Shown here piece by piece: positions 1 to 8,343 of a stretch of 53,814 bases of DNA (position 1 is the stretch's first letter; each line of letters begins with the position of its first letter). Made by a program: the position numbers and the translations under genes. The stretch spans positions 1 through 53,814 of the forward strand of contig NZ_JAPFEA010000007.1 of NCBI RefSeq assembly GCF_026169115.1, read 5' to 3'. The notes below the pieces were generated by a model. That model had not been told where the DNA came from. It did no database searches and worked only from the letters and a program-made list of their open reading frames with translations. The stretch is from Intestinimonas sp. (lineage in GTDB: Bacteria > Bacillota > Clostridia > Oscillospirales > Oscillospiraceae).

Positions 1-2268
1 CCTCAGAAGATGGACTGGGGCGCCGTCTTTACCGCCCCTGTCCTGTGGTTTGGGGTGTGGGCCCTGGGCTTCGTCCTGACCCTGGGCCGGTATGTCTGGA
101 GCTACCTCCGCTTCGTCCGGCTGGTCCGGCGGGAGAGTCGTGTCCCCGACCAGTTGGCGCTGGACGTGCTCAAGGAGCTGGACCCCGGCGGGAACACTGT
201 CCTGGCGGTCTGCCCGGCGGTCCCCGGTCCCATGGCCCTGGGGCTGCTGCGGCCCACGGTGGTCCTCCCGGAGGGGGTGGAGGACCGGGGGCGGCTGGAG
301 GACATCCTTCGCCACGAGCTCACCCACCTGCGCCGCCATGACCTCCTCTGCAAGTGGCTGTGGGCGGCGGTGACCAGTCTCCACTGGTTCAACCCCCTCA
401 TGCCGGTGTTCCGCCGGGAGGTGACCCGGCGGTGTGAGCTCGCCTGCGACGAGGCCGCGGCGGGGGACCTGCCCCCGGCGGACCGGCGGCGGTACGGAGA
501 TACCCTCCTCTCCCTGGCGGCGGAGCCCCCAAAGGGGCTGATGGTCACCACCCTGTGTGAGGAAAAGGAGCATTTGAAGGAAAGGCTGGTGGATCTTGTG
601 AACGGAAGAAAGCGGGGCCCTGCCGCCCTGTGTCTCACCCTGTGTCTTGCCCTGCTGCTGGGGAGCTGCGCCATGGTCGGCGGCACGGCCCCCGTGACGC
701 CCGGCCCGGAGACGACGCCCCCGCCGGTGGAGACGGCCCCGGCGGCCACCCCGGACCCCGACGCCCTCTTTACCGATGCTGTCCTCTACGACCTGGGGGG
801 CGGGCTCACCCTGGCCCTCCCCGCCGACCTGTCCGAGGACCTGCTGGTCCAGTTCCCCACGCCCGCCGAGGAGGGAGGCGGGCCCCTGTTCCCACGGGTC
901 TACCATCGTCCCAGCTATGAGGCCAGCATGGAGGAATTTGGGGCCCCCATGGGCTTTCTCTTCTCCCTCTTCCGCTACGACCAGGTGGGCTACGAGCAGG
1001 AGTACCTGGCTGTCCATGGCGGAACGGGTCAGACCGTCTTCGCCAAGGACGAGAACTGGTACTATGTGATGGGGGAGCCCACCGATGTGCAGTATTACGC
1101 CAGGGGGGACGTCATCGACGACACCGCCCCCGAGTACCAGAGCTGGGTGTACGCCATGTCCCGCATCTCCGACATCCAGGCCGACTTCACCGCCCGCAAC
1201 GGTCTCATTCCCATCAACAGCGCGGCTGAGCTGGACCAGCCCTTCCAGTGGAGCGGAGAGCATCACTATGTGGAGGTCCACAGTACCGATTACTCCGTTT
1301 CCCTGACCCTCCTCCTCTCCAAGCCCGTCACCCAGGGCCAAAGGGGGATCTGGTGTGTGGAGGGGGAGTTCTCCAACAACTACGGTGGCTGGAGCCGGGT
1401 GCTGCCACGAAACATCGATGTGACGGTCCGGGAATACTATGCCGACCTTCAGGCCCAGGCAGACCGGGGAGAGCGTCCGGAGCTGCTGGACCCGGTCCAG
1501 GCGGCCAGGGCGTGGTATCAGGAGGAGTACAGCGCCAAGACCCTGGACGGACTCACCTTCGCCCTCCTGGAGGGGGAGCCCGCCGGGATGCTCTGGGGCC
1601 GCATCTCCCGGGTGACCGGACAGCCGGGGACGTTGGAACACCTCTCCTACCTGGACGGCAGTCCGGGCAGCAGCGAGGGCCGGATGGCCTTCCCGGACCG
1701 GGAGTATCTGCACAGCCCCTACCTTTACACCTATGTGTGGCTGACCGCCCAGCCGCCGGAGACCATCGAAGGGGCGGCGGTGCGCTACCGGAACGTGCAG
1801 GGGGACCAGCTCCTCTTCCTGGCGGAGGGGGACCTGCTGGGGGTCACCTACCGGGAGGAAACCACCTGGTACCGGCCCGCCTACCCCTACGATCCCGGCC
1901 TCTATGAGCGGATGCTGGCCCTCTGCGCCGACCTGGCCCAGGCGGAGGACCCCTTCACCCAGGACCAGGTGAGCGCCGGTATGGACGCGCTGTCGGCCTG
2001 GCTGGAGAGGGAGGTCTGGCCAACGCCGGCGGAGGCCCCGCAGTATCTGCCCCTCTACGCTGGCTACCACGCCCAGACCTATCTGGAAAATGGCAAGGGG
2101 CAGGGGAGCGGCCTTGAGCGGGCCGACGTGCTGGTCCTGTTCGCTGCCCTTCCGGCGGATGCCCCCCAGGGGGAGGGGACCTACGTCTTCTGGCTCATCC
2201 CCGACGGAACCGGCGGCTGGCAGGTGGACGACTGGGGGTATACTGCCTTCCCCGATTTGGATACATAG
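1..2268 (+). CDS. M56 (BlaR1/MecR1-type) membrane metallopeptidase sensor, 5'-truncated by window edge
   Basis: The reading frame is open from base 1, and the first ATG at base 10 is internal to the fold, so the N-terminal membrane segments lie outside the window. Seen from that ATG: a membrane segment (about residues 10-28), the zinc motif HELTH (about 101-105), the downstream ELACDE motif that supplies the third zinc ligand, another membrane segment (about 204-222), a Pro/Thr-rich linker and a C-terminal region of about 500 residues. In BlaR1-type sensors the cytoplasmic M56 protease inactivates a BlaI repressor when the outer domain binds a ligand. Here the outer region shows no recognisable penicillin-binding motif, so the signal is unknown. 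A related M56 gene lies at 10588. A BlaI partner probably lies just upstream of the window (inference). Confidence 0.8.
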   Translation, partial: PQKMDWGAVFTAPVLWFGVWALGFVLTLGRYVWSYLRFVRLVRRESRVPDQLALDVLKELDPGGNTVLAVCPAVPGPMALGLLRPTVVLPEGVEDRGRLEDILRHELTHLRRHDLLCKWLWAAVTSLHWFNPLMPVFRREVTRRCELACDEAAAGDLPPADRRRYGDTLLSLAAEPPKGLMVTTLCEEKEHLKERLVDLVNGRKRGPAALCLTLCLALLLGSCAMVGGTAPVTPGPETTPPPVETAPAATPDPDALFTDAVLYDLGGGLTLALPADLSEDLLVQFPTPAEEGGGPLFPRVYHRPSYEASMEEFGAPMGFLFSLFRYDQVGYEQEYLAVHGGTGQTVFAKDENWYYVMGEPTDVQYYARGDVIDDTAPEYQSWVYAMSRISDIQADFTARNGLIPINSAAELDQPFQWSGEHHYVEVHSTDYSVSLTLLLSKPVTQGQRGIWCVEGEFSNNYGGWSRVLPRNIDVTVREYYADLQAQADRGERPELLDPVQAARAWYQEEYSAKTLDGLTFALLEGEPAGMLWGRISRVTGQPGTLEHLSYLDGSPGSSEGRMAFPDREYLHSPYLYTYVWLTAQPPETIEGAAVRYRNVQGDQLLFLAEGDLLGVTYREETTWYRPAYPYDPGLYERMLALCADLAQAEDPFTQDQVSAGMDALSAWLEREVWPTPAEAPQYLPLYAGYHAQTYLENGKGQGSGLERADVLVLFAALPADAPQGEGTYVFWLIPDGTGGWQVDDWGYTAFPDLDT

Positions 2269-2286
2269 CTTGGAATATGACAAAAC

Positions 2287-2324
2287 AGCGCCCGGCGGTC
2301 CCCATGATGGGACCGCCGGGCGCT
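2287..2324. terminator. 16-bp perfect hairpin after the M56 gene
   Basis: Perfect inverted repeat (2287-2302 and 2309-2324, 6-nt loop) 18 bp after the stop codon. The T-run is only convincing on the minus strand, so it is a modest terminator for the M56 gene. Confidence 0.55.
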
Positions 2325-2380
2325 TACGTCTGCGTCGCAAATGCCACCGTCCCCCTGGAAGGGGGAAGGTCTGCGGGGGT

Positions 2381-2525
2381 GGTATTTCTTTTGTTGTGGT
2401 GCCCGACGACCCGGCGGGCCATATGACAGCGCCCCCTTGACGGGGGAGCTGTCAGCGCAGCTGACTGAGGAGGTGGGCAGGGCACAAACCACGCCGCGCA
2501 GGCCGATGGGGACATCGGCCCCTAC
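2381..2525. repeat. 145-bp intergenic repeat, copy 1
   Basis: Nearly identical (about 7 substitutions) to 2582-2726. Contains a hairpin around CTTGACGGGGGAGCTGTC and a closing ACATCGGCCCC segment. The core of about 45 bp recurs at 35411-35457. The gap 2269-2941 holds no convincing gene; the short ORFs in it are translations of these repeats. Confidence 0.85.
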
Positions 2526-2581
2526 GCCAAGGTTACGGCGGTGTTGTAGGGGCGGCGATCAGCCGCCCGGCGTTTCGGTGC

Positions 2582-2726
2582 GGTATTTCTTTTGTTGTGG
2601 GGCCCGACGACCCGGCGGGCCATATGACAGCGCCCCCTTGACGGGGAAGCTGTCAGCGCAGCTGACTGAGGGGGTGGGCAGGGCGCAAACCACGCCACGC
2701 GGGCCGATGGGGACATCGGCCCCTAC
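2582..2726. repeat. 145-bp intergenic repeat, copy 2
   Basis: Second direct copy of the element at 2381-2525, separated from it by 56 bp. It is followed directly by a GTCATTCTGAGC-type repeat (2730-2757) that also occurs near 10.4 kb and 35.3 kb. Confidence 0.85.
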
Positions 2727-2871
2727 ACCCGTCATTCTGAGCGAAGCGAAGAATCCGTATTCCTGACCATGTGGAAAAGGACGGGGGGACGGATGTTTCG
2801 CTGACGCTCAACATGACGCAGAGATACGCCCCTTTCCCCGTCGCCCGCGCTCTGCCCCCGTCATTCTGAAG

Positions 2872-2905
2872 CCACAGGGGCCGACACGCTGGTCGGCCCC
2901 TGTGG
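2872..2905. repeat. 14-bp perfect inverted repeat downstream of the CNNM gene
   Basis: Arms 2872-2885 and 2892-2905 with a 6-nt loop, 36 bp beyond the stop of the minus-strand CNNM gene. There is no T-run, so it may be a repeat hairpin or a weak 3' stabiliser rather than a terminator. Confidence 0.5.
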
Positions 2906-2941
2906 CGGACAAGGCGGCGCATACCTGCCGCTTACGCTGTT

Positions 2942-4210
2942 TTATTTGGCGGGGCGGCCCTCGTCGGCGGGCGGGTCCAGGACCACCACCCGGATCTCCA
3001 TCACCCGGCGGTGGTCCACCTTGGTGACGGTGACGTCCAGGTCCTCATAGACGAAGTGGTCGCCCTCCTCGGGCACCCGGCCCACCTCCTCCATGACCCA
3101 GCCGGAGACGGTGGTGGAGTCGCTCTCCCCCTTGATGGAGAAGAGGTCGTAGAGGTCGGTGAGGTTGGCGTTGCAGGAGATGAGGTAGCTGCCGTCGGGC
3201 TGCTTCTGGAACTCCTCGATGACCTCGTCGTGCTCGTCCCAGATCTCGCCCACCAGCTCCTCCACGATGTCCTCCAGGGTGCAAAGACCCTCGGTGCCGC
3301 CGTACTCGTCCACAACGATGACCATGTGGGCCTTGGCCTTCTGGAGGATGCGCAGCAGGTCGGAGATCTTGGTGTTGGCGGTGGTGTAGAGCACGGTGGA
3401 GACGATGGCGGAGATGTCGTCGTGGCCGCGGTAGCGGGCGGCGTGGAAGTCCTTCTCGTGGATGACGCCCACGATGTTGTCGATGTCCTCGTGGTAGACC
3501 GGCAGCCGGGAGTAGCCGCTCTCGGCGAAGGCTTTGGCGATGTCGTCCATGGTGTCGGTGTCCTCCACGGCCACAATGTCCACCCGTGGGGTGAGGATCT
3601 CGTCCACCTCCAGGTCGCCGAACTCGATGGCGGAGCGGATGAGCTGGCTCTCGTCCTGGTCCAGGCCGCCCTCGGTCTCGGCCTGGTCTACCATGGTGAT
3701 AAGCTCCTCCTCGGTGATGCCGCTGTCCGAGCTGCTGCGGAAGAGCCGGCTGAGCAGCCGCTTCCACTGGGCGAAGAGGAAGTTGACGGGCCGCAAAAGG
3801 AGCATCAGCACCCGCAGGACGGGGGCGGAGAGCATGGCGAAGGATTCGGGGTGCTCCTTGGCCAGCCCCTTGGGGGAGATCTCGCCAAAAATCAGGATGA
3901 CCACGGTCAGCACGATGGTAGACACCGCCGGGCCGTAGGCCGTGCCCACAAACTGTGTGAAGAGGACGGTGCCCAGGGTGGAGGCCGAGATATTCACGAT
4001 GTTGTTGCCGATGAGGATGGTGGAGAGCAGCCGGTCATAGTCCTCGGCCAGGGCCAGGGTCCGGGCGGCCCGCCGGTCTCCGGCGTCGGCCCGGCTCTTC
4101 AGCCGGATGCGGTTGAGGGAGGTGAAGGCGGTCTCGGTGGCGGAGAAATAGGCGGAGAATACCACCATCAGCAAGAGGGCGACGATCATTGTGATACTTT
4201 GGGGGTCCAT
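2942..4210 (-). CDS. CNNM/CorC (HlyC) family membrane protein with CBS pair
   Basis: Encodes about 422 residues in the order typical of this family: an N-terminal DUF21/CNNM membrane domain (about 1-190) opening with a hydrophobic helix and the motif [12 protein letters not shown], a CBS-domain pair (about 200-320) and a C-terminal CorC_HlyC domain (about 335-415). Members act as or regulate divalent cation (Mg2+/Co2+) transport; older databases call them hemolysin-like. The ATG at 4210 fits the family start. An upstream in-frame TTG (4222) lies at better spacing from an AGAAAG sequence, so the start may be a few codons longer. It has its own promoter (4399-4427) and a leader of about 180 nt that includes a hairpin, suggesting leader-based control. 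Substrate cannot be told from sequence. Confidence 0.85.
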   Translation of the reverse strand: MDPQSITMIVALLLMVVFSAYFSATETAFTSLNRIRLKSRADAGDRRAARTLALAEDYDRLLSTILIGNNIVNISASTLGTVLFTQFVGTAYGPAVSTIVLTVVILIFGEISPKGLAKEHPESFAMLSAPVLRVLMLLLRPVNFLFAQWKRLLSRLFRSSSDSGITEEELITMVDQAETEGGLDQDESQLIRSAIEFGDLEVDEILTPRVDIVAVEDTDTMDDIAKAFAESGYSRLPVYHEDIDNIVGVIHEKDFHAARYRGHDDISAIVSTVLYTTANTKISDLLRILQKAKAHMVIVVDEYGGTEGLCTLEDIVEELVGEIWDEHDEVIEEFQKQPDGSYLISCNANLTDLYDLFSIKGESDSTTVSGWVMEEVGRVPEEGDHFVYEDLDVTVTKVDHRRVMEIRVVVLDPPADEGRPAK

Positions 4211-4282
4211 AAGGACGATCAACTCAACTTTCTTTTGATATTTGGTAGGAAAGGGGGACCAGAATGGGAAAATGCGCACAAA

Positions 4283-4317
4283 AGGACAGCCCTATGCCCT
4301 GCGGCTAAGGCTGTCCT
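4283..4317 (-). promoter_or_regulatory. Hairpin in the long leader of the CNNM gene (possible attenuator)
   Basis: In the minus-strand transcript a 9-bp perfect stem (4317-4309 with 4291-4283) closes a 17-nt loop and is followed by TTTTG. It lies 70 nt before the start codon, within a leader of about 180 nt. It could be the expression platform of a riboswitch or attenuator. It does not match M-box, fluoride or yybP-ykoY cores that I can recall. Confidence 0.4.
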
Positions 4318-4398
4318 CAGAATTCATTATCCAGTTCTGACTAGGCGGAGGTCGGTCCACAGGGACTCACCAGACCCTTCTTTCCGTAGAATGGGACC

Positions 4399-4427
4399 AG
4401 TATACCAGAAATGGAGCCGCCGCGCAA
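4399..4427 (-). promoter_or_regulatory. Sigma-A promoter for the CNNM gene
   Basis: On the minus strand TTGCGC, 17 bp, TATACT. Transcription would start near 4392, giving a leader of about 180 nt. Confidence 0.6.
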
Positions 4428-4438
4428 GGGGGAGTTTT

Positions 4439-5011
4439 TCACCGCCCCCGGCCGGGCATCTGGAAGGTCCGGGGGGTCTTGCCGCTGCGCTGGGCCAGGA
4501 AGGGGAAGAGCGCGGCGGGGTCGCCCAGGGTGAAGTCCTTCTTCCGGGCCAGGATACACTGGCCGCTCTTCAAAAAGACCAGCAGATAGCCGTCGGTCTC
4601 CACCAGATCGACGATCTGGTCGTAGGGGGTGTCGGAGGAGCCGGCGCTGTCGGCGGCGTCCAGATGGTCGTCAAAGAAGCGGTAGCGGATGGGCTTGCCG
4701 TAGGCGCCGTTTTTCCGGGCGGCCTTCACCACCTGCTTTTCCATCCGGCGGCACACCCGCTTGGCGGCGGAGCGGTCCACATAGGGTACGGCCAGCAGAA
4801 AGACGGCCAGACAGAAGATGCCGGTGCCCAGGGCGCGGATGCTGGCGTAATTGCCGGCGGCGGCGATCCACCAGATGGCCAGGGCCAGGACCACCGCCAG
4901 GGCATAGAGGACCCAGATGGGGTTTTTCTGATGGAGGATGTAGTGGGCGGCGATCATATGGGCGTAAGCGTCGGTATCATGGGCGGTCTCGACCTGAAAG
5001 ATGGGTTCCAT
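4439..5011 (-). CDS. YcxB-like membrane-associated protein
   Basis: 190 residues: a polar N-terminus, two membrane helices (about 33-50 and 60-77), then a mixed alpha/beta region with the pattern IRYRFFDDHLDA followed by YDQIVDLVETDGYLLVFL. This layout matches the YcxB-like family, in which a PH-like C-terminal domain follows two helices. Function of the family is not established. It starts 4 bp after the stop of the class II aldolase gene, so the two are almost certainly co-transcribed and perhaps translationally coupled. No promoter of its own is visible. Confidence 0.7.
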   Translation of the reverse strand: MEPIFQVETAHDTDAYAHMIAAHYILHQKNPIWVLYALAVVLALAIWWIAAAGNYASIRALGTGIFCLAVFLLAVPYVDRSAAKRVCRRMEKQVVKAARKNGAYGKPIRYRFFDDHLDAADSAGSSDTPYDQIVDLVETDGYLLVFLKSGQCILARKKDFTLGDPAALFPFLAQRSGKTPRTFQMPGRGR

Positions 5012-5015
5012 GTGT

Positions 5016-5639
5016 TCAGCCTCCTCTGAGTGCGTCGGCCTGCTCCTGGGTCAGGGGGACGCCGCCCCCCAGCAGCCGGACGTTGAGATGGATCTGGGCG
5101 GTGTGCTCCAGGGTCTCCATGCGCCAGTAGGCCCGCTCCAGATCGGGACCCATGGTGAGGGCGCCGTGGTTGGCCAGGAGAAGGGCGTCGTGGTCAGCCA
5201 TGAGCGGGGCGGCAGCGGCGGGCAGCTCATCGGTGCCGGTGCGGCCATAGGGGGCGCAGGGCACCGGGCCCAGGGCCATGACAGCCTCCCCCAGCAGGGG
5301 CTCCTCCAGGCCCTGGCGGGCGCAGGCGAAGGCGGTAGCGGCGGGGGGATGGGCGTGGCAGACGCCGCCCACATCGGGCCGGGCCCGGTAGCAGGCCAGG
5401 TGAAGGGGAGTCTCCGAGGAGGGGCGGTAGGAGGAGGGACTGGTCATCCGGCCCTGGCTGTCCACCACCAGCAGCATGTCGGGGGTGAGAAAGCCCTTGC
5501 TCACCCCGGCTGGGGTCACCAAAAAAAGGCCCTCGCCCAGTCTCCGGCTGAAGTTGCCGTCGTTGGCGGCCACCCAGCCCCGTTCCCACATCCTGCGGCC
5601 CAGCTCGCACATGAGCCGTCTTTGGGTCTCGTAATCCAT
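5016..5639 (-). CDS. Class II aldolase/adducin family protein
   Basis: 207 residues, the usual size for L-fuculose-phosphate-aldolase-like enzymes, which cleave phosphorylated sugars with a zinc ion. The probable metal site is visible: E76, the pair H95/H97 in CHAHPPAA and H158 in ANHGAL. The N-terminal GNFSRR and TPAGVSKG motifs are those that bind phosphate in the family. The ATG at 5639 is preceded by AAGGAGGAG at good spacing; a longer frame upstream has no such site and runs through the promoter. Substrate (fuculose, rhamnulose, ribulose or methylthioribulose phosphate) is not determined by the context. First gene of a two-gene operon with the YcxB-like gene. Confidence 0.88.
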   Translation of the reverse strand: MDYETQRRLMCELGRRMWERGWVAANDGNFSRRLGEGLFLVTPAGVSKGFLTPDMLLVVDSQGRMTSPSSYRPSSETPLHLACYRARPDVGGVCHAHPPAATAFACARQGLEEPLLGEAVMALGPVPCAPYGRTGTDELPAAAAPLMADHDALLLANHGALTMGPDLERAYWRMETLEHTAQIHLNVRLLGGGVPLTQEQADALRGG

Positions 5640-5682
5640 ATCGCTCCTCCTTACTTGCGCACACGGGGTGCTTGTCCCCTCC

Positions 5683-5711
5683 ATTATAACCTCTGCGCCG
5701 GCGCTTGACAA
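5683..5711 (-). promoter_or_regulatory. Sigma-A promoter for the aldolase operon
   Basis: Minus strand TTGTCA, 17 bp, TATAAT, about 45 bp before the aldolase start codon. Confidence 0.75.
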
Positions 5712-5757
5712 TAAAAATGCCGCGACTTTCCCGGCCTGCCCGATGCAAAAGTTGGAC

Positions 5758-5786
5758 TTGCATTCCCACAAAAAATATGGTATCAT
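5758..5786 (+). promoter_or_regulatory. Sigma-A promoter for secG
   Basis: TTGCAT, 17 bp, TATCAT, divergent from the aldolase promoter and about 78 bp before the secG start codon. Confidence 0.65.
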
Positions 5787-5863
5787 ACTGATTACTGTTT
5801 GGGTGCATTGCGCCCATTTCATGCTGACCATGCCCTCCGGGGCTTGAAAGGAACGATGCTTTC

Positions 5864-6118
5864 ATGGGTACGCTCAAATTTGTCCTCACCATCGTCCAGG
5901 TGCTGGCCGCTGTGTTCCTCACCTTCGTGGTGCTGGCGCAGTCGGGGAAGAGCTCCGGCCTCTCCGGCGCCATCGCCGGCGGCGCGGACACCTTCCTCTC
6001 CAAGAACAAGGCCAAGAGCTGGGACGCCAAACTGGCCCGCTGGACCAAGTGGGTGGCCATCGCCTTCATGATCCTGACTCTGGTGCTCTGCCTGCTGCCC
6101 AGCGGGGCCGCCGCCTGA
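5864..6118 (+). CDS. secG: Preprotein translocase subunit SecG
   Basis: 84 residues with the SecG pattern: an N-terminal hydrophobic helix (about 5-25), a Gly/Ser-rich loop containing QSGKSSGLSGAI and GGADTFL, and a second helix (about 62-78). SecG is the small auxiliary subunit of the SecYEG channel that exports unfolded proteins through the membrane. It sits just before rnr, a gene pair found in many Firmicutes, but an intrinsic terminator and a new promoter separate them here. Confidence 0.93.
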   Translation: MGTLKFVLTIVQVLAAVFLTFVVLAQSGKSSGLSGAIAGGADTFLSKNKAKSWDAKLARWTKWVAIAFMILTLVLCLLPSGAAA

Positions 6119-6149
6119 GCCGGAGACTGAGACGAACAAGGACCAAAAG

Positions 6150-6182
6150 GGACGCACTCCAACAGGAGCGCGTCCTTTTTTG
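6150..6182 (+). terminator. Intrinsic terminator after secG
   Basis: Stem of 11 nt per arm with one mismatch (6150-6160 and 6165-6175), 4-nt loop and a T-run at 6176-6181. Confidence 0.88.
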
Positions 6183-6209
6183 TTGCACATCGGCTCATCG
6201 TGGTATACT
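6180..6209 (+). promoter_or_regulatory. Promoter for rnr
   Basis: TTGTTG, 18 bp, TATACT directly behind the secG terminator, 74 bp before the rnr start. An overlapping TTGCAC at 15 bp is an alternative -35. Confidence 0.5.
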
Positions 6210-6282
6210 ATGGAGGAAAGCGCCGGCCTGCCGCCGGCACACAAAACGAAATCGGAAAAAGACAAAGGAGATTATCTGTTTG

Positions 6283-8343
6283 ATGAACGTACAGGGAACC
6301 TATCAGGCCACCGCCCGTGGCTTCGGTTTCTTCACGCCGGAGGGGGCGGCAGGCCGGGAGTCCGACCTCTTCGTCCCGCCCCGCTGTGACGGCGGGGCCT
6401 GGACGGGGGACCGGGTCACCGCCCGGGTGAGCGCCGACCCCCGGGACCCCCAGCGGCAGGTGGCCAAGATCACCGCCGTGGTGGAGCGGACCAACCGCAC
6501 CCTGGTGGGGGCGGTGGAGCGCCGGGGGCGGGAGGTGTGGCTCCGGCCCACCAGTGACCGCTACCCCAACGCCGTCAAGGTGGTGGGCCGCTCGGCGGCC
6601 AAGCTGAAGGCGGGGGACAAGATCGCCGTGGCCGTCACCAGCTACGGCAGCGCCAAGCTGCCCCCCACGGGCACCTTCAAGCGCATCTTTGGAAGGGAGG
6701 GCACCCGTCAGGCCGCCGTGGACGCCCTCCTCTATGAGCACGGCATTGACCGGGAATTTCCCGCCCCGGTGACCGCCGCCGCCCAGCTGGTCCCCCAGGA
6801 GGTGGACCCCGCCGCCTGCGCCGGCCGGCTGGACCTGCGGGACAAGACCATCATCACCATCGACGGGGCGTCCTCCAAGGACTTTGACGACGCCGTCAGC
6901 CTGGAAAAAGACGGGGAGGGCCATTGGGTCCTGGGGGTCCACATTGCCGACGTCTCTCACTATGTGACGGAGGGCTCCCCCCTGGACCTGGAGGCGTTCC
7001 ACCGGGCCACCTCGGTCTACTTTGCCGACCAGGTCATCCCCATGCTGCCCGAGGCCCTCTCCAACGGCATCTGCTCCCTCAACCCCCAGGTGGACCGGCT
7101 GGCCCTCTCCTGTATCATGACCATGGACGCCCATGGAAAGGTGCTGGGCCATAAGATTGTCAAGACCGTCCTCCGCTCCACCGAGCGGATGACCTACGAC
7201 GACTGCAACCTCCTTCTCAGGGACCGGGACCCCGCCCTGGCGGAGCGTTACGCCCATATCCTCCCCATGCTCCGGGACATGGCCGCCCTGGCCCGGGCCC
7301 TGGAGAAGGGCCGGAAGGCCCGGGGGGCCCTGGACCTGGAGAGCCAGGAGTGCTATATCGTCTGCGACGAGACGGGGGCCCCGGTGGACATCCGGGTGCG
7401 GGAGACGGGGGAGTCGGAAAAGCTCATCGAGTCCTTCATGCTCGCCGCCAACGAGTGCGTGGCCGAGCACCTCAAAAAGGCGGGGCTCCCCGCCGTCTAC
7501 CGGGTCCACGAAAAGCCCTCCGAGGACAAGGCGACCAACCTGAAGGCCATGCTGGCCCCCCTGGGGCTGGACCTCCGGCAGGCCGACAACGGCAGCCTCC
7601 AGAAGGTGCTGGAGGGGGTGAAGGGCACCCCCCAGGCCCCCGCCGTCCACACCATGGTCCTGCGCAGCCTCATGAAGGCCCGGTACGACACCGAGAACCT
7701 GGGCCACTTCGGGCTGGCCGCCAAGTACTACTGTCATTTCACCTCCCCCATCCGCCGCTACCCCGACCTTATGGTCCACCGCATCCTCACCGCCCTGCTG
7801 GACGGCTCCCTGGAACGGCGAAAGGGCAAGCTGGCCGCCGCCGCAGACCGGGCCGCCAAGCAATCCTCCGACCGGGAGGTCCACGCCATGACCGCCGAGC
7901 GGGACATTGAGAAGTGCTATATGGCGGAACTCATGACGGCCTATCTCGGGGAGACCTTCCAGGGCTCCGTCACCGGCGTCACCAAGTTCGGCCTCTTCGT
8001 GGGACTGGCCAACGGGGTGGAAGGGCTCCTCCCCGTCACCGCCCTGCCCGATGACCGCTATGAGTACGACGAGGTCCGCATGACCCTCACCGGGGCCCGG
8101 ACCAAGTTCACCTACACCTTCGGCATGGACCTCACCGTCCTCTGCGCCGCCGCCGACCCCGGCTCCGGCCAGATCGACTTCACCCTGCCCGACGTGGTCC
8201 CCGCCCCCAGGCCCGTGAAGCCGGTCAAGCCCGCCAAGGAGGGAGAGCGCACCCGCAAGGGTCGGGGCGGGAAGGGCCGCAAACCCGGCTCCAAGCCCGG
8301 TTACCGCCCGCCCAAGCCGGGCAAGGGGAGGAAAAAGCGATGA
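6283..8343 (+). CDS. rnr: Ribonuclease R (RNase II/R family 3'-5' exoribonuclease)
   Basis: 686 residues. An N-terminal cold-shock/OB domain starts at once with the motif ARGFGFF (about 11-17). The RNB catalytic domain (about 183-520) carries the Asp-rich active site around D200 (KDFDDAV) and HIADVSHYV. A C-terminal S1 RNA-binding domain (about 590-665) is followed by a Lys/Arg-rich tail. RNase R degrades structured RNA and works with tmRNA in quality control. It lacks the winged-helix extension at the N-terminus of longer relatives. A TTG at 6280 lies nearer to the AAAGGAG site than the ATG at 6283, so either may be the start. The stop overlaps the next start by 4 bp (ATGA), so it is coupled to the GH3 gene. 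Confidence 0.93.
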   Translation: MNVQGTYQATARGFGFFTPEGAAGRESDLFVPPRCDGGAWTGDRVTARVSADPRDPQRQVAKITAVVERTNRTLVGAVERRGREVWLRPTSDRYPNAVKVVGRSAAKLKAGDKIAVAVTSYGSAKLPPTGTFKRIFGREGTRQAAVDALLYEHGIDREFPAPVTAAAQLVPQEVDPAACAGRLDLRDKTIITIDGASSKDFDDAVSLEKDGEGHWVLGVHIADVSHYVTEGSPLDLEAFHRATSVYFADQVIPMLPEALSNGICSLNPQVDRLALSCIMTMDAHGKVLGHKIVKTVLRSTERMTYDDCNLLLRDRDPALAERYAHILPMLRDMAALARALEKGRKARGALDLESQECYIVCDETGAPVDIRVRETGESEKLIESFMLAANECVAEHLKKAGLPAVYRVHEKPSEDKATNLKAMLAPLGLDLRQADNGSLQKVLEGVKGTPQAPAVHTMVLRSLMKARYDTENLGHFGLAAKYYCHFTSPIRRYPDLMVHRILTALLDGSLERRKGKLAAAADRAAKQSSDREVHAMTAERDIEKCYMAELMTAYLGETFQGSVTGVTKFGLFVGLANGVEGLLPVTALPDDRYEYDEVRMTLTGARTKFTYTFGMDLTVLCAAADPGSGQIDFTLPDVVPAPRPVKPVKPAKEGERTRKGRGGKGRKPGSKPGYRPPKPGKGRKKR

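Noticed and set aside
2341..2766. Small proteins in the repeat region
   Set aside because: They are translations of the 145-bp repeats, with the same peptide pattern twice, and have no ribosome site.
4210..4427. M-box, fluoride or yybP-ykoY riboswitch before the CNNM gene
   Set aside because: The conserved core segments of these classes could not be found in the leader; only a generic hairpin is supported.
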